From the NCBI RefSeq assembly GCF_032118995.1, contig NC_092648.1, positions 15,404,450 to 15,468,449 on the forward strand: DNA of 64,000 nucleotides. The letters run 5' to 3'. Under the pieces are notes generated by a model. The model worked only from the letters and a program-made list of their open reading frames with translations, was not told the origin of the DNA and made no database searches. A program made the position numbers and the translations under genes. Of this stretch, positions 1 through 13,371 are shown piece after piece. How positions within the stretch are numbered: position 1 is the first letter of the stretch; every line of letters begins with the position of its first letter. The stretch comes from Asterias amurensis (Eukaryota > Echinodermata > Asteroidea > Forcipulatida > Asteriidae).

Positions 1-303
1 TTTTTTTTTATAACAGGCATATTTTTCTTACTTAAATTCTGATTTTGTTACTCTCAGAAAAACCGGCAAAATCTTAATTATATACATGTAACAAGAAAAC
101 TTGATGAAAGCCTCTGTATACCATAGTGTACACGTACATGTAGGACTGCCTTTGAACTCAATGAAATTTTCCTACTTTTTCCCCAAAACAAATATCATGC
201 TGATAGTAAGTATTTTATGACAACCTCTGGTAGTAATGAACTTTTATGAGGTAAATTTTCCGCACTACTGAACTCTTCCCATATTGGCACTAATTCATCC
301 TAG

Positions 304-3300
304 AACGACGCAGTACGTGAGTATCGTTATTGTTACGATGCAATCAGGCGTAAAGAGGATGAGATACGTGCTCAAGACTGTGTGCTACTGAGGGCGGGTA
401 CCAACCGCAGAAAGGAACCAGCTTATGTTGCTAAGGTAGCCTTCTTGTGGGAAGAGCCGGATACAGGTAATTTACTTTTAAGGGAAACTTTGGTGTCCAG
501 CAGATAAAAATATTTGTTTCTTGTTTCCTTTGGTATGTAGCTTCATAGTGGAATGTGTTGAGGTTTTTGTGTAATAGGAGACTTTTGAGATGCTGCCGGC
601 AGCAGATAATAACAGTAGTTTTTTGCGGCTCAGATGCTCATATCAGTATTAAGTGTCAAGGTCTGAGCACGCACACTACTGGACAGAACTGTGAAAAGGG
701 ACCGCCCAAAAGTCTTCCCATGTTGAACTGATTGTAGATCAAAGTCAAATTATTTGTATCTTTTAAAAGAAAACAAGAAAGAGTATTAGCATTACATCTG
801 CTGACTGGCAGATTTGTTTTCAAATCTTAAAGGTAAACAAACAAAAAGTACAAATACTCACACATCAAAAAAATCATTAGTAAGCTTTTATAATAATAAA
901 TAATAATAGTAGGTATTTGTTACGCGCCAAATCAATCTTAACAGATGTTCAAGGCGCAGCAGAGACAATGTAAACACAACAAAACATGTACAACTCCAGT
1001 GAATGCTATGGTGTCGCATATCAGAGGGCTTGAAGTAACCACTTTGAAATTTAAGTCTTTAGAGCATTTGTCATGTAACCTTACCAACCAAAAAAATCAG
1101 CAATTGACTGCCTGCTTCCAGCATGCTCCCATTTATATTTGTAACCTGTACACTGAAGGGTTTCGTTTGTCATTTCACAAGGTTTTCACATAGTGTCAAA
1201 CTGGGGATAAAAAATCAATTGGCCGTGATCTTATAATAATATTTGTGGTCCAGCCAAAACTTCTGCAATAGTGCGTAACAGCTGAACAAGCACAGTGGGG
1301 GGAAAAGGCGGGAAAAGATGATGAGTACGTCCCTTGGAGTGTCTTTGGAGTCTTCCTGATTCCTATGGCAACAAACAGCAAAGTGATTATTTCCCCATTT
1401 AATGAGAAGTTAATCCATTATAAATCAACACATTTTAATCCCGTCGTAACAGGTGAATGGTTATCCGTTGGATGTGTATGCACACAAAACAGGCCTCCCT
1501 TGTGAATATTTTCCCTGACGTAATAGATCATTTCCTGCACTTTGGTTGATTAGCAAGATAGAGTGGGGAGGATTTATATATCTCGGCCTTCATTGCCCGT
1601 CGGATATTATTTGGTGTTGGTTCAATCAGGGAGATGAGTCGTCACGTTTGACGGAGTGGTTGACAGTAGGGGCGTCGTAGTAAAAACAGGAATTTACAAA
1701 ATAGAGACATTGTTGATGTATTCTTTTTTTAGAAGTCTTTGTTAAAAATACACATTCACATCTGAGGGCTGTAATACAGCGTTCTCTAATATGTCTGTAA
1801 TGCCAAAGTGCAGGCCTGATACTTCACGGAGGCAACAAAGTGTTTGCCTCCATGCTCCATGGTCATTGCCTTGGCGCCCTTGAAATGCTCTACAGTAGAA
1901 ATTTATAATTTCCTCATAGGGTGCCCTTTACCAAGGAGAAAATTCCTTGGCGCCCTTGTCTTTTCTATAACGAAGCATACATGCCTGAAAGTGAGCCAAG
2001 AGATTAATGTCTGATCCTGCACAGGAAACCAGACATATTTGAGACAAACAACTGAGATGTATACAAGCCCTTGGTTGGCTGGAGGTTGAACCCTTGACCT
2101 TTCAGGTACTGTATGAGTGCTCAACCAACTGACTAATATTTAACCCTCAATACATTCGAGCACTGAATGAACACAGTACATGATGCTGCCTTTCCTTGTA
2201 CCCACATGTACAGATGTACCTTACATGTACCTTGTACCCACGTGTACCTTTTCTTGTACAGATGACAGAATTGTATATCTACTTGTATTACAGGTGATCT
2301 AATGATGACGCTGTTATGGTATTATCAGCCTGAGCACACAGAAGCAGGCAGATTACCCTGTCACCTTGAGGTAAGATTACAACAGCCCCCCCCCCCCCCC
2401 CTCACCTCCACCATCAAGGCTCAAATTCCACACTTGACCGCAGGCCCGGGGCCAGTCATTTTAGTTTTGGGCCAGTAAACTCAGTCTGACTCTCTTGTGT
2501 TTTCAAATGAATAATAATACCTGTCTTTCATTGTAACTACATGTATCTTAAACTAACAACATAAATTATGTTCAAATGATGACTTTGAGTCTGGTTAATA
2601 TCTTTCAATTCTTGTGAGACTACCTTATATTTGTAGTGCTGGGTCAAATAAAACCATATTGTTACTTTTTGTAGAAAGTCCTTTCTGAACAAATTGATGT
2701 GCCAAACTGCATTATAAAATTGGGGCGTGAGCATTTAAACACTGCTTAGCAGAATTAAGCTGTCTGATTCCCTGCTAACTTTTCTTGAGCAAAAATACTT
2801 GTCATTTTCTGTTTATACTGTTGGAAATTTCACTCTTACATGTGCCCGTACTCAGTGCCCTGACTTCTCATACTGTTAGGTGTTGGATACCACAGATGAT
2901 GTGTGAATGTTAAAGCCTTGTATTAATTGTTAATTCCCGTTACCTTTTTTTGCAGCATGAGCTGTTTGCATGCCGCCACTGGGATGTGAACAGTGTGGCG
3001 TGTATTGAAGACAGATGCTTTGTACTCACACCAGCTGAGTATTCAAGGTGAGTCAGTCGCTGTGACGGCAACAAAGGAAACCCACAAAATATTCACTATA
3101 GGCCTGGATGAGTATAAATAAAGTTGTGGTTTAGTCCTCCAGTAGTCGAGATTAGAAAAGAGCTCACTGTCCAAAATAACTGATGGTGTTATTGCATTAG
3201 GGATTTTTTTTTTTCTTCTTTTTTTCCCTCCCTTTTTTTTATTATAGATACTTTTGGTTTGACAATTTACATCGATGTGTGATAAGCACTGTTTACTGTT

Positions 3301-4159
3301 ATATTAGTCTTTGTCCAAAATGCAACTACTTCATATTAAGTTGTTAGCTAATTACAGGATTCGAAATGGCCACTTCTCCCTGAGCACGCTTGATGGTCTA
3401 GTGGTCAAGATGTCTGCTCTAGAATGAGAGGGCAGTGGGTTTGAATCACACCCTAGTAGTATGCCTGTGGATTTGTTTTCTGTGGGACTCTGGGAAACAC
3501 TGACTATAGAGTGCTTTACATTTCGGTGTTATTGTAAAAACAAAATGTTATACTTTATTCAAGATACAGTTGTGTCAATTATCAATTATATAATTCAGAT
3601 TTGCCCCAACACCGATGAACAATATTGACTTAGTGCTGAAGTGTAAGGTCATTGTCTGTCTTTTTAGCTCAAAAAAATATCAATTTTTATAGAAGTAAAA
3701 GTTTCTCTAGCTTGATTTCAGACAGAAACAGTTTTCTGGAGGATTGATACTGGTGTGAAACTTATAATGAACATGTTTTCAGATTAAAACTTTTTTTTTA
3801 TTTAAATATCAATCCTCTACTTTACAATCCTGTCTTTAACATTGACGCAATAGTATAATATTGATTCTATAACCAACACGGTTATTGGCAACTTCGCGCT
3901 CATTTTGTGGATGTGGGTCACATTATATTTAATTCGCCCTAATTACCTGTTCCTGATCCTCCTGATTGATAGATACCGGGCTAAGCTTCAGAGACATAAG
4001 GAGGCCGTCATTCCGGGTCGTCCCTGTGTGCCTGAACATCCAGCCAACTACCCAAGGACATACCGCCTGCCCCCTGATGATGCCAGCCCAGCCAATGTGT
4101 TCCTGTGTCGGCAGGTGTATGACTTTCGCCAGAAGAGAGTACTCAAGAACCCATCGTGA
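304..4159 (+). CDS. BAHD1: BAHD1-like protein, C-terminal BAH domain (5' partial)
   Basis: Four terminal exons: 304-466, 2294-2370, 2956-3047 and 3973-4159 (TGA 4157-4159), giving the last 172 residues. All junctions are GT/AG and phases agree. The translation is a BAH domain in BAHD1 order: DCVLLRAG, then [51 protein letters not shown], and the diagnostic end [19 protein letters not shown], nearly the human BAHD1 C-terminus. BAHCC1 and TNRC18 BAH domains end differently, so BAHD1 is preferred. In vertebrates BAHD1 is a nuclear heterochromatin protein whose BAH domain reads H3K27me3 and recruits silencing factors; that role here is by homology. The long, proline-rich N-terminal part typical of the family must lie upstream of the window. 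Bases 1-303 are intron. Confidence 0.9.
572..722. repeat. MITE, GGGAGACTTTTG family
   Basis: Left end TAATAGGAGACTTTTGAGA, right end CCCAAAAGTCTTCCCA. Related along its length to 36549-36725. It lies in a BAHD1 intron. Confidence 0.5.
2060..2140 (-). repeat. tRNA-like SINE head in BAHD1 intron
   Basis: On -: A-box-like AGTTGGTTGAGCACTC and B-box-like AAGGGTTCAACCTCC with tRNA spacing. Diverged. Confidence 0.4.
3385..3465 (+). repeat. tRNA-like SINE head in BAHD1 intron
   Basis: GATGGTCTAGTGGTCAAGAT followed by B-box-like GTGGGTTTGAATCACACC. Related to the copy at 22003. Confidence 0.45.
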
Positions 4160-5687
4160 AGGGGTGTTGTGAGAGGTTGCCCGGGCATGCTGGACGCGAT
4201 GAAAAAGTGGAAAGGGTCGAGGTTGGGTTGGGTTCGAGAATGAGATCTTTGTAGATTGCATGGTTGAAATCCATCAGATAATTCATCAACGGATTCAACA
4301 TGTATGCTAGCCTTAAACTTATCTCCCCTCTTCAAGTTTACGCCTATCCCACCCCCCCCCCCCAAAAAAAAGAGAGTAAACAATAGGAACAAAATATGAG
4401 GAATCCCGCTATCAGTATAATTAGTTACACAACACACTCTATTTTGTACATGCACAGATTTAGGCTGTAGGTCATAAAGGATGGACTGGTAGATCAATTT
4501 CTACTCATGTGCAGTGTGTACGAATTGGGTTCCAGACGCCTTGAGACAAAACTAAGCTACTTAAATATACACTATTACTAGAAGTAGCAAAGACTAGTGG
4601 TTAGTTCGGGTGAAGTTTCATAAAGCTGTGAAGCACCAAATATTGCATTGCAAATAAGTTGAAATCAAAAAAGCCGGAAGCGTGTTACCAATCACAAACA
4701 TCAAAAGTAATCATGGCCTTTTGGCAGGGCATCAATTTTCTTTGATCTGTGTATCTGTGTGCTCATCAGCTTCATGAAATAAGCCATTTTAGATTTAAAT
4801 AATGTCTGGTACAATGACTTCCGTAGTCACAAGCCACCATATACAATATTAATTCACCAGACTAGAGAATTTTTTTTTATATAACATACATGTAGCAGCA
4901 TGGTTCCGGCACAAGCTAATTGGTTATCAACATATGATTTGATGAAAACAATTCTGACTGAATGAGTATGGCACAATGGTACAAGGCTTTTGCCCATCTA
5001 AAGGTAGCGTTACAAAAACAATTGCCCGAACGGCGCTACGTAACAGCACTGTCTTTGGTCTGGGAAATCTAATTTGAGTGACCAATCATGTCATTGCACC
5101 AGACCAAATCTAACTCGCAACATGGCTGACCGTTTCTGGGTGGTTTACGACAGTAGACAAACTGCTTCCTATACTTGCAATATAGACATTCACAAGGTAG
5201 TTTCTTTTTTACGTAACTATAAATGCAGAGGTAAGTTTTTGATTGACGTTAACGGTGTATATTTATCATCTTATTCTCTAACTCAGGATTGGCGAGTGCA
5301 AAGCAATTCAAAACATCTTTTGAAGTGTTTATCAAGGTTTTTTTTCTTCCATAGATTTCATTTCCATTGTAATATTTCTTTGAAAAAAATCCTGCACAAA
5401 ATTAGCAAGTTAATTGTATAAAATTGTCTTCAGCAACTCTGCACTGGATTGCCAAATCATGATTGTTACCAGGCTGTAATTTGCACTCTGTTAATGCAAA
5501 ACCAAATGTGGAACTTGTTGAGTTCTGCCAAAGAGTGCATTTCTATTCTTTTTGTTTTGAATTTTATTGACAGCATTTTAATGAGTTTCATTTAGGAGAG
5601 CATGTCAAGATGACCAGTTGGTTGCTTATAGGGTGATGTGACATAGTGTCTACTGCTAGTCTAATGGGTTGAAGATTGGTCAATCAA

Positions 5688-5782
5688 TCGTTCGTTCGTT
5701 CCTCGTTAGTTCAGTCGTTCGTTTGTTGGTTCGTTTGTTCGTTCGTTCGTTCGTTCGTTCGTTCGTTCGTTCGTTCATTCAT
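5688..5782. repeat. (CGTT)n microsatellite
   Basis: About 95 bp of CGTT and GTTT units with interruptions. Open frames through it (RSFVRSFV-type) are spurious. Confidence 0.9.
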
Positions 5783-7082
5783 TACCACTTTGAGCCAGTC
5801 CCACATAGCTACCATGAAGCTATGCAGTTGGACCTCATAGCCAGTGCCAACGGTGTCATCTATTTAACTCATCAGTGATCAGGCAGGATTAGAATTTTAT
5901 TTCTGTTTGGACATTGTGATTGTTTGGACGACAGGGGACTCTCTAAGCAGTACATGCCGTTTTCTGGCATGTACATGTAGTGACCAGTACACTCAAGGCT
6001 CAATTAGTTTAATCCTTTCAACTTGTGTAATATTGGTCACTGGTGACCAACACGATAAATAAAGTATCAAATTGAAAAATGGCAGCAATGAAAAATTGCC
6101 CAAAGGGGTTAAGGGGCTTATCAAGTTAAGGAGATACTGCCTTGACAAGATTTAAAGATTAAAAAGGAGCTAACCTATGTGGTTGGGTCTTTTTTTCTTC
6201 TTCTTCTTTTTTCTTCTTGTTCTTGTTTCACATTGTCTAACCACCCAGTCCTACACAATGAATCAGTATTGGGTCTTATCATTACAGAGCTGCTTGGTTG
6301 GAAATTAATTTAGAAAAATATGTATATATTTTTTAGCATCTGATTAAACTTTCTGATTATATACAGATACCCGTGTAATACAATGAACCAGTTTTAGACT
6401 GAAGGGAAAAAAAATATATATCAAAATCCAGCAAAAGAGGGAAAGACGACTAACGTCTAAATGGTGGTTGTTTTGTTGTTTGTTTTGTTATTTCATTTTA
6501 ATCTTAAGATATGATTTGCAGGGGTCGTTGTCATGTCTGAAATAGATGGTACCCTTTTTTTGCTTTGTGTTTGAAATACTATTATTAGATGAAAGATACG
6601 TTATTTATAAATAATTTGTGGTGCACCTATGGACGTTTGTTTTTTGTTTCCCCCCAGAGGGAATGTAAATAATGTAAGATTACAAAGTCAACTGACATTT
6701 TATTCCCAACTTGAGTGATATATTATGTATATTTATATATTTTTTTCCTCTGGTGAAGTGTGCATTAGAACTAATTTCACTGAGAAGTAGTGAGCCTTAG
6801 ACAGTATGCTTGGGTTTATTAACCAAAATGCTGGTGTTGCCCGTCTGTACAAATTAAAATAAAAAATTTAAAAATTCTATATTATCTTTATCACCTAAAC
6901 AAATGTACAGCGTGTTTGATGAAATGATTTTAATGAAAGCAATCAAAGAATGGAGTGAAGCAGATTTTAAATGCAGGGTATAGAGGATAGGTAGTGACAA
7001 AAAAGGTCAAGATTTATTTGTATGAGATGTATATCCCTTCTTAGTTAGGCACGTATCATAAGTACTCTTTCAACTCTTTAGT

Positions 7083-7470
7083 TTGAAGGCAGTGGACACT
7101 ATTGGTAATTGCTCAAAATAATTATTAGCATAAAACCTTTCTTGGTAACGAGTAATGGGGAGAGGTTGATAGTATAAAAACATTGTGAGAAACGGCTCCC
7201 TCTGAAGTAATGTAGTTTTCGAGAAAGAAGTTATTTTCCACGAATTTGATTTTGAGACCTCAAATTTAGAATTGAGGTCTAAGGTCAAGCGTCTGAAAGC
7301 GCACAATTTCGTGTGACAAGGGTGTTGTTTTTTTCTTTCATTATTATCTCGCAAGTTCGATGACAGATTATGCTCAAATTTTCACAGGGTTGTTATTTTA
7401 TGCATATGTTGAGATACACCAACTGTGAAGACTAGTCTTTGACAATTACCAATAGTGTCCAGTGTCTTTA
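7083..7470 (+). mobile_element. MITE, AGTGGACACTATTGG family, copy A
   Basis: Left end GGCAGTGGACACTATTGGTA; right end TACCAATAGTGTCCAGTGTC. The interior carries GAGAAACGGCTCCCTCTGAA and ATTTTCACAGG.TTGTTATTTT blocks shared with copies at 16773, 58584 and 61015. Non-coding. Confidence 0.85.
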
Positions 7471-7879
7471 TAACATTGAAATCAAAGTTCTTTCACAATG
7501 TTCAGACCAAATGCACTGTTTTTTAGATGACTTAGGATTGCCTCTTTTGAAAATGGCAATCACGACAAACTTATTAGAATTTTTAATGGTAAAACCAAAA
7601 TAGGATGATAATTTTGTGTGAAATGAAATTGTATGCTCTGTGTTTTAATTGGGTAACTTTGATAGTTGACAGTAGTGTCAGAGTCGCTCAGCCTTTACCC
7701 CCCCCCCCCCCCAAAAAAGAAAAATGTTTTCTAGAATAGATTAGTTGAGAATGAAATAAATGTCACTTTGCCTGCTTCGATGCATGACTCACTTTGAAAA
7801 CTATGGAATCAATACTCCCACATAGAAGTGACAATTCGTCACAGGATTTAGCCCTTTGTGGTAAATAGGGTCACCCCTG

Positions 7880-8465
7880 AAGAATTCTTGAAACATTGAG
7901 TTGTTACACCACAGGCTCGTTTTAAAATCACTACAACTCGTTGAGAGATTTCCTGTCAATCATGTCAATAGTGATACCACACACCTTACTAAGGTTGTAT
8001 CTCGACAGTGCAAAGTTTCAAATCCTACTTAAAAGGATTTTATTTGATTTTTTTTAAATCACTTCAGAGCATGTGGGCTTTATTTCACAAATGAATGAGG
8101 AATGCTTGAAACATAAAGTTGTTATACCACAGGGTTTTTTTCAGAATCAGAATCACTACAACTCGGAGAGATATTTTCTGTCAATAGTGTTATCACATAC
8201 CTTACTAGATTGTATCTGACTGGCACCCCTGAATTAAGATGTTGACTAATAGGGAGACTGCCAGCAAAGGGCTGGATAGCTCAGTTGGGTGAGCGCCGGT
8301 ACGTTAATCCGGAGGTTGTTGGTTAAAGTCCCACTCCAGTCAATTATTCTTTGTTCAAACCTTACTAGATTGTATCTTGACAGTGCGAAGTTTCAAATCA
8401 TACATAGAGGGTTTTTTATTATTAGAAAATTACTGCAGAGCATGTGGGCCTCAATCCACAAAATA
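7880..8465. repeat. Old tandem duplication interrupted by a SINE
   Basis: Both copies share CTTGAAACAT, GTTGTTA.ACCACAGG, ATCACTACAACTCG, ACCTTACTA, GACAGTGC.AAGTTTCAAATC and GCAGAGCATGTGGGC. The second copy is split by the insertion at 8218-8358. Confidence 0.65.
8218..8358 (+). mobile_element. tRNA-derived SINE with 19-bp target duplication
   Basis: tRNA-like core GGATAGCTCAGTTGGGTGAG and B-box-like GGTTAAAGTCC, about 141 bp in all. It is flanked by identical copies of ACCTTACTAGATTGTATCT (8199-8217 and 8359-8377), the direct repeat expected from retroposition. Confidence 0.75.
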
Positions 8466-11400
8466 GAAATTTTATATTTGCACAAATCTTAGAACATTTT
8501 GGGGGATTAAAACAAAAATTATAAATCTAATTCAGAGGTATTACAGTGAAAGAGTATACAACAATATGTTTATCTGTTGATCTCATTGCTTCCCTTTTAT
8601 GTCCAATTGAAGCAATTGGTCTACAAAAATGCATTAAAAAAAATAGAGTAATCCACACCCTTTAGGTGGGCATATTTTTGAAAGGAATATGATAAAAATG
8701 TCTAGATAAGAGTATGAATTATATTTGTCAACTGTACCAATGGTGTTTGGTAGTCTCATTTTTGTTTTATTTCAAGGTTTTTTTCTGACAAAATTTTATG
8801 AATCTTCAATTTTAGTTACTTATGTAACATTTATGTTTGTCGAGGTAATTATATTGTATAACTTTTTTACTATTAGTAAATCACACGTCGATTCTTCATC
8901 ACTTATTGTGCCTTTCTTTTAATTTTGAAGTACATGTATGCCTGATGAAATTATTTTTATCCGAGTCTTTGAAGTCATGTGTTTATACGAAATCTCCTTG
9001 TCAACCATTTCAATGCCACCTAAGAATTGTTTGGGTTTTTGAATGTTGGCTTATCACATCGACCCCCTTGCATAGGCCTTCCTCACTGAGAATAAACAAT
9101 TGAAAACATGACCATGTGTACCTGCCACGTAGTCGGAATCATGTTGAGGCTTGCCATCCCTTTATATCTCTCATTAGGTTGGGAAGATCAGCCACACACA
9201 ATGTTTGTGTTTCCATTGAGGGCAATGTTTAAGCCCGGCCGTCATATGCAAGGGGGCTGTTGGGCAGCCATCTTGTTCAAATCAGTGTATCCGTACTGAA
9301 GCTCAAAATGACAAGTAGTCTGGTTCCTATTGGTGTCATTAGAATTATAGAATTACGAGTGTTTTACCCCTATATTATATAGTTTTATGCTAGTTATTTT
9401 TTAACAATGTCAGATCTAGTTGATGATCTAAATTTATTTTAACAAATAGTCAAACTCATGGTGTGGCTACACTGCATTCATTCAAGAAGAAGACAAAAAT
9501 TAACAGAAAACAAAACCCAATTTAAACACTTTTATTTTCCTGAAATCAAATTCATTTAGATAATCAAAAGGTATTTAAATGAACTTTAAATAGCAAACAT
9601 AAATTGAATTGTATATAGTGTTTGTGATACAGCTGATCAGCTGATTTCCTCATTTTGGGGTTTTCAGCTGTGCCAATGAAAATTTTAAATCACTGCAATA
9701 TTGTTTTGTGAGTGGCGTTTTCCTCCCCCCCCCCCAAGTTTTGACACAAACTGCAACTTCATGCCTGTTTATACTATGATTACTTTGAAGAGTGAGTTGA
9801 CTAATGGACATTTATGAATTGATGGTTTTATTCATGTGGAAACATCATGACACGTCATGACAAATCTTTGAAATAACAAAATTATGATTCAGTGCTGTTC
9901 TATGAACCATATCACTGTGGTAAAAAACAAAAATAAGACTTTGTATTTTCCAGGGATTTCTTGGCAGGCAAAGATACTTCCCCGGTGATCAAATGAAAAG
10001 TGTTACATTTTGTATCATAAGTATTGGGTAAAATTAAGAGTTTTTTGGTAAAATTAACTGCTGAACAATTTTTGAAATGCACACCATTTCTGCATATCAA
10101 ACATTTAAGTGCAATTTCCATAGAATTTAAGAGATGTTATCCTCAATTGAACTGTGTACAAATCATGCCTGCAGGAATTCCAGGCTTTATGGTTCTTTTG
10201 TAAACATGCTTGTGATCCGTGGCACAGGTTACTTGGTCTAAAGCAAATTATTTCAAAAGCCCCTCCCCCTTAATTTACAAATGTATTCAGTTGTTTGAGA
10301 GTCAGTGAAAAATGAATGTTAGGGAACCAAATTGTAATGTGTATAAATTGTTAGTTTTACTTATGCACCCCTAACTAGTGTTACAGTTTGGTTGTTGTTC
10401 ATGCCAGGCACTGTGTAAGTTCAAAACTTTTTAATTAATCAATTATGCTGTCTTGGCAGTCACCTTAAATATAGGTCATTATTCTGTGTCAAGTTTTCCC
10501 TCCAAGACTGTTGAATCTTAATTATGATTTTAAAGTTCTTTCACAAAGTTGTTATTTTACATGCAAATAATTTCAAGCATGTTTTTATTTTATAGTTCAC
10601 TTCCAATCATTAAAAAATAATTTAAAAAGTTCATTGAACCTAAGCATTTCTAATACATACTCACTGTTACTGTGTAAGTGTAAACTGTTACATTTTTCAC
10701 TGAAAAAAAACCCCTTGAATTCTTTATATTTGAATAAGTAAAGAACAAGGGGGTCTTTGGAACACTAAATGCCAGTAGACATCAGTTAAATGTCCATTGT
10801 TACATAGCTCTGAGCATAATTTCAAGGTTTCCCTTGTAAGTCTACTATAGCCAGGTCAGGCCCAACAGTGTTACTTGTTTAATCATTGTAGTTCAAGTAT
10901 GACGTTGATTCATAGAGAAATTTCACAAATCAATTTATTAACTCCATTAGTTTGCCCCTTGATTGTTGGATATCCAGTTTATCAGCATTTTTAACCCCCC
11001 AACTCCCAAGGGTCCAAACACTGCGGTAACTGAACACCCCGATTGTTCGGAACTTCAGAATTTATCCTGATGCCTAGCCCAATGCTCTCATTATTAACAG
11101 GGTCCAATTACATTGAGCTAATTAAACAGAAAATTTTGCTTACAAATTTTGTACTTGGAAATAAAAAGAGCTGGATACTACTAGCCAGAAATAGTGCATG
11201 GGACATTGTAGTTTGGTTTGTATTGTAATAAGTAACCTTATTCTGGTAATCATCTTTTTGTGCTTGGGTGGCTTTATGAAATTAGGCCCAATCTGGCAAT
11301 ACAGTTATGAGAATGACAAAAAAACCTCATAGGTTCTTTCAAAGGAAGGAGAATGTTTTTCATTACATATTTCCGAGAAGCAATTATCTAACCAAGAATT

Positions 11401-12224
11401 TTTGGAGACTGTTCTATGTTATTATACTTGGAGTTTTAGCATTCAGATTCTGTAGCAAAGTTATGCCCCAACTTTGATAAAAGTTATTAATTTTGGAAGA
11501 GACAAGTGTTATTTTATTGATGTTGGGAAGCCATCTTTGTCCTTTCAGAATTTACAACCTATGATTGTTGTAGTCCAGATGGTTTTAAATAATGTATACA
11601 TGTATAAAAAATGTACTATTAAAAAATATTAAAATATTGTGAATATTGTGATTTACAGAAATGACCTTTGTTTTAATTTCATTCTTTGTCTTGTTTGTTG
11701 TTTCATAAAGAATTTTTTTCTAAATTAATTGCCAATGAAATTTGAAAATTAAAGACATGTATTAGCCTCTTTTATACCTGGTGTGGGCCTTTATGCGCCA
11801 TAAACCAGACAAAATCTGATTTGGAAGGAAATTGGTAACCAGCCAAAATAACAAGTCAAAGTACACCACAAAGAAGTTTGCTCAGCAGTATTTTCTGATT
11901 AGCAGCTTCAGAAAATTTGGCTCATGACCCAGTTTTATGACAATGATTCATAAAGAATTGTGTACAAAGTGTGCAACTTCTATATGTGAAAGGTGCATTG
12001 AAAGTTGGCACGATCTTGGGCCCTTAACTCCTGAGGAATATGCACCACCAGCAACCAAAATTAGTGCACATGTTGATAACCAGATCAACTTGTACAATTT
12101 GTTGCAGATACCCCTTTTTGTGATGAGAAATAACTTTTTTAGAAGGAACTGGACCATGCCAGGAAGTGCTCTATGGTGGTTGAACTCGAACTCAAAAGCC
12201 TGAACGCCAAATCAACTCTGTTTT

Positions 12225-12456
12225 GCAACATCACTTGACCACATCAGCCTACCAACTCCACAAATATGTCTTAACATTAGAAGGCTCTCTTCAAGTCACA
12301 AGTTGTCTATTATTTAACCATGGCTAAATTGTATTTTTTTGCAACATCACTTGACCACATCAGCCTACCAACTCCACAAATTGTCTTGACATTAGAAGGC
12401 TCTCTTCAAGTTACAAGTTGTCTATTATTTAACCATAGCCACCATCTGTATTTTTG
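12225..12456. repeat. 116-bp tandem duplication
   Basis: Two nearly identical copies beginning GCAACATCACTTGACCACAT (12225 and 12341), differing by a few bases. Confidence 0.8.
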
Positions 12457-12679
12457 TAAGCCCCATAAGTAGCATCACTAATCTGGATTCCTGCCAATTC
12501 ATCAGAGTTATTGGCACTCGGTGGCATAGCTAAGGTGACCTGGGGGCATAGTTCCCCTGTCCACCACCCTACAAAATTGTCATCGCCGCCCCAACGATAA
12601 GCAATTTCTACCTCCATGGAACAAGTAATTGCCCAAAAGAACTAATTAACCTCACACAAGCTGATAAGTCCTATCCTGA

Positions 12680-13052
12680 TTAAAGCCATTATACACTTTT
12701 GGTACAGAAACAACAATAAAAGTTCACAGATTTACAAACAATTTACAGGTTTACAGAAGGTAATGGTGAAAGACTTCTCTTGAAATATTATTCCATGAAA
12801 TTCTTTACTTTTTGAGAAAACACTAAAACAATATCAATTCTCGATATCGAGAATTACGGATTTATTTTAAACACATGTCGTGACTTGGCGAAACATGCGG
12901 AAACAAGGGTGGGTTTTCCCGTTATTTTCTCCCGACTCCGATGACCAATTGAGCCTAAATTTTCACTGGTTTGTTATTTTATATATAAGTTGTGATACAC
13001 GAAGTGTGGGCCTTGGACAATACTGTTTACCGAAAGTGTCGAATGGCTTTAA
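12680..13052 (+). mobile_element. MITE, AAAGCCATTATACACTTT family, copy 1
   Basis: TTAA-bounded, with inverted ends AAAGCCATTATACACTTTTG and CGAAAGTGTCGAATGGCTTT. It holds the palindrome TTCTCGATATCGAGAA and a block GATGACCAATTGAGC shared with the AGTGGACACTATTGG family. 320 bp before the NAA20 ATG. Confidence 0.8.
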
Positions 13053-13371
13053 GTCTATGACTTCTATGCCTTCATAAAGAACATTTTAGGAACAACCTAT
13101 ACAAACTGTTGTTATTTTATTTATAAAAACAATCTTGGGCTATTATTTAGTGAATTTTTTCATCACAATAAGGAAACTTTGAAGAAAACGACTTGTTTCA
13201 AGACTAGCCTAATTGCATCCAATCTGACTGGAGAGGGCGCTGTTTGCGCACATGATTTTTCGTAGCACAAGACAGGAACAACGAACGATACAAATGTGAC
13301 AGAAAGGCAGGAGAAATACCTGATAATTTTCGTTAATGGCAGCGTGAATTACTGCGAATCGAGTATACAGA

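Larger units (their letters stand above)
4160..13371. other. BAHD1 3' UTR and BAHD1-NAA20 intergenic region
   Basis: 9.2 kb with no exon I can support. The proximal part should be the BAHD1 3' UTR. AATAAA at 6058-6063 is one possible poly(A) signal among several in this AT-rich DNA, so the transcript end is not fixed. It contains a CGTT microsatellite, transposon copies (7083-7470 and 12680-13052), an old tandem duplication interrupted by a SINE (7880-8465), a 116-bp tandem duplication (12225-12456) and C-runs at 7698 and 9725. Short open frames here lack coding character. Confidence 0.6.

Noticed and set aside
8268-8345. Functional tRNA gene
   Set aside because: The B box is altered (GGTTAAAGTCC), no acceptor stem is visible and the 19-bp target duplications mark it as a SINE.
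11937-12203. 88-residue frame with a CTKCATSICERC cluster
   Set aside because: Two CxxC-like pairs alone are not enough; no domain recognised and an opposite-strand frame is equally open.
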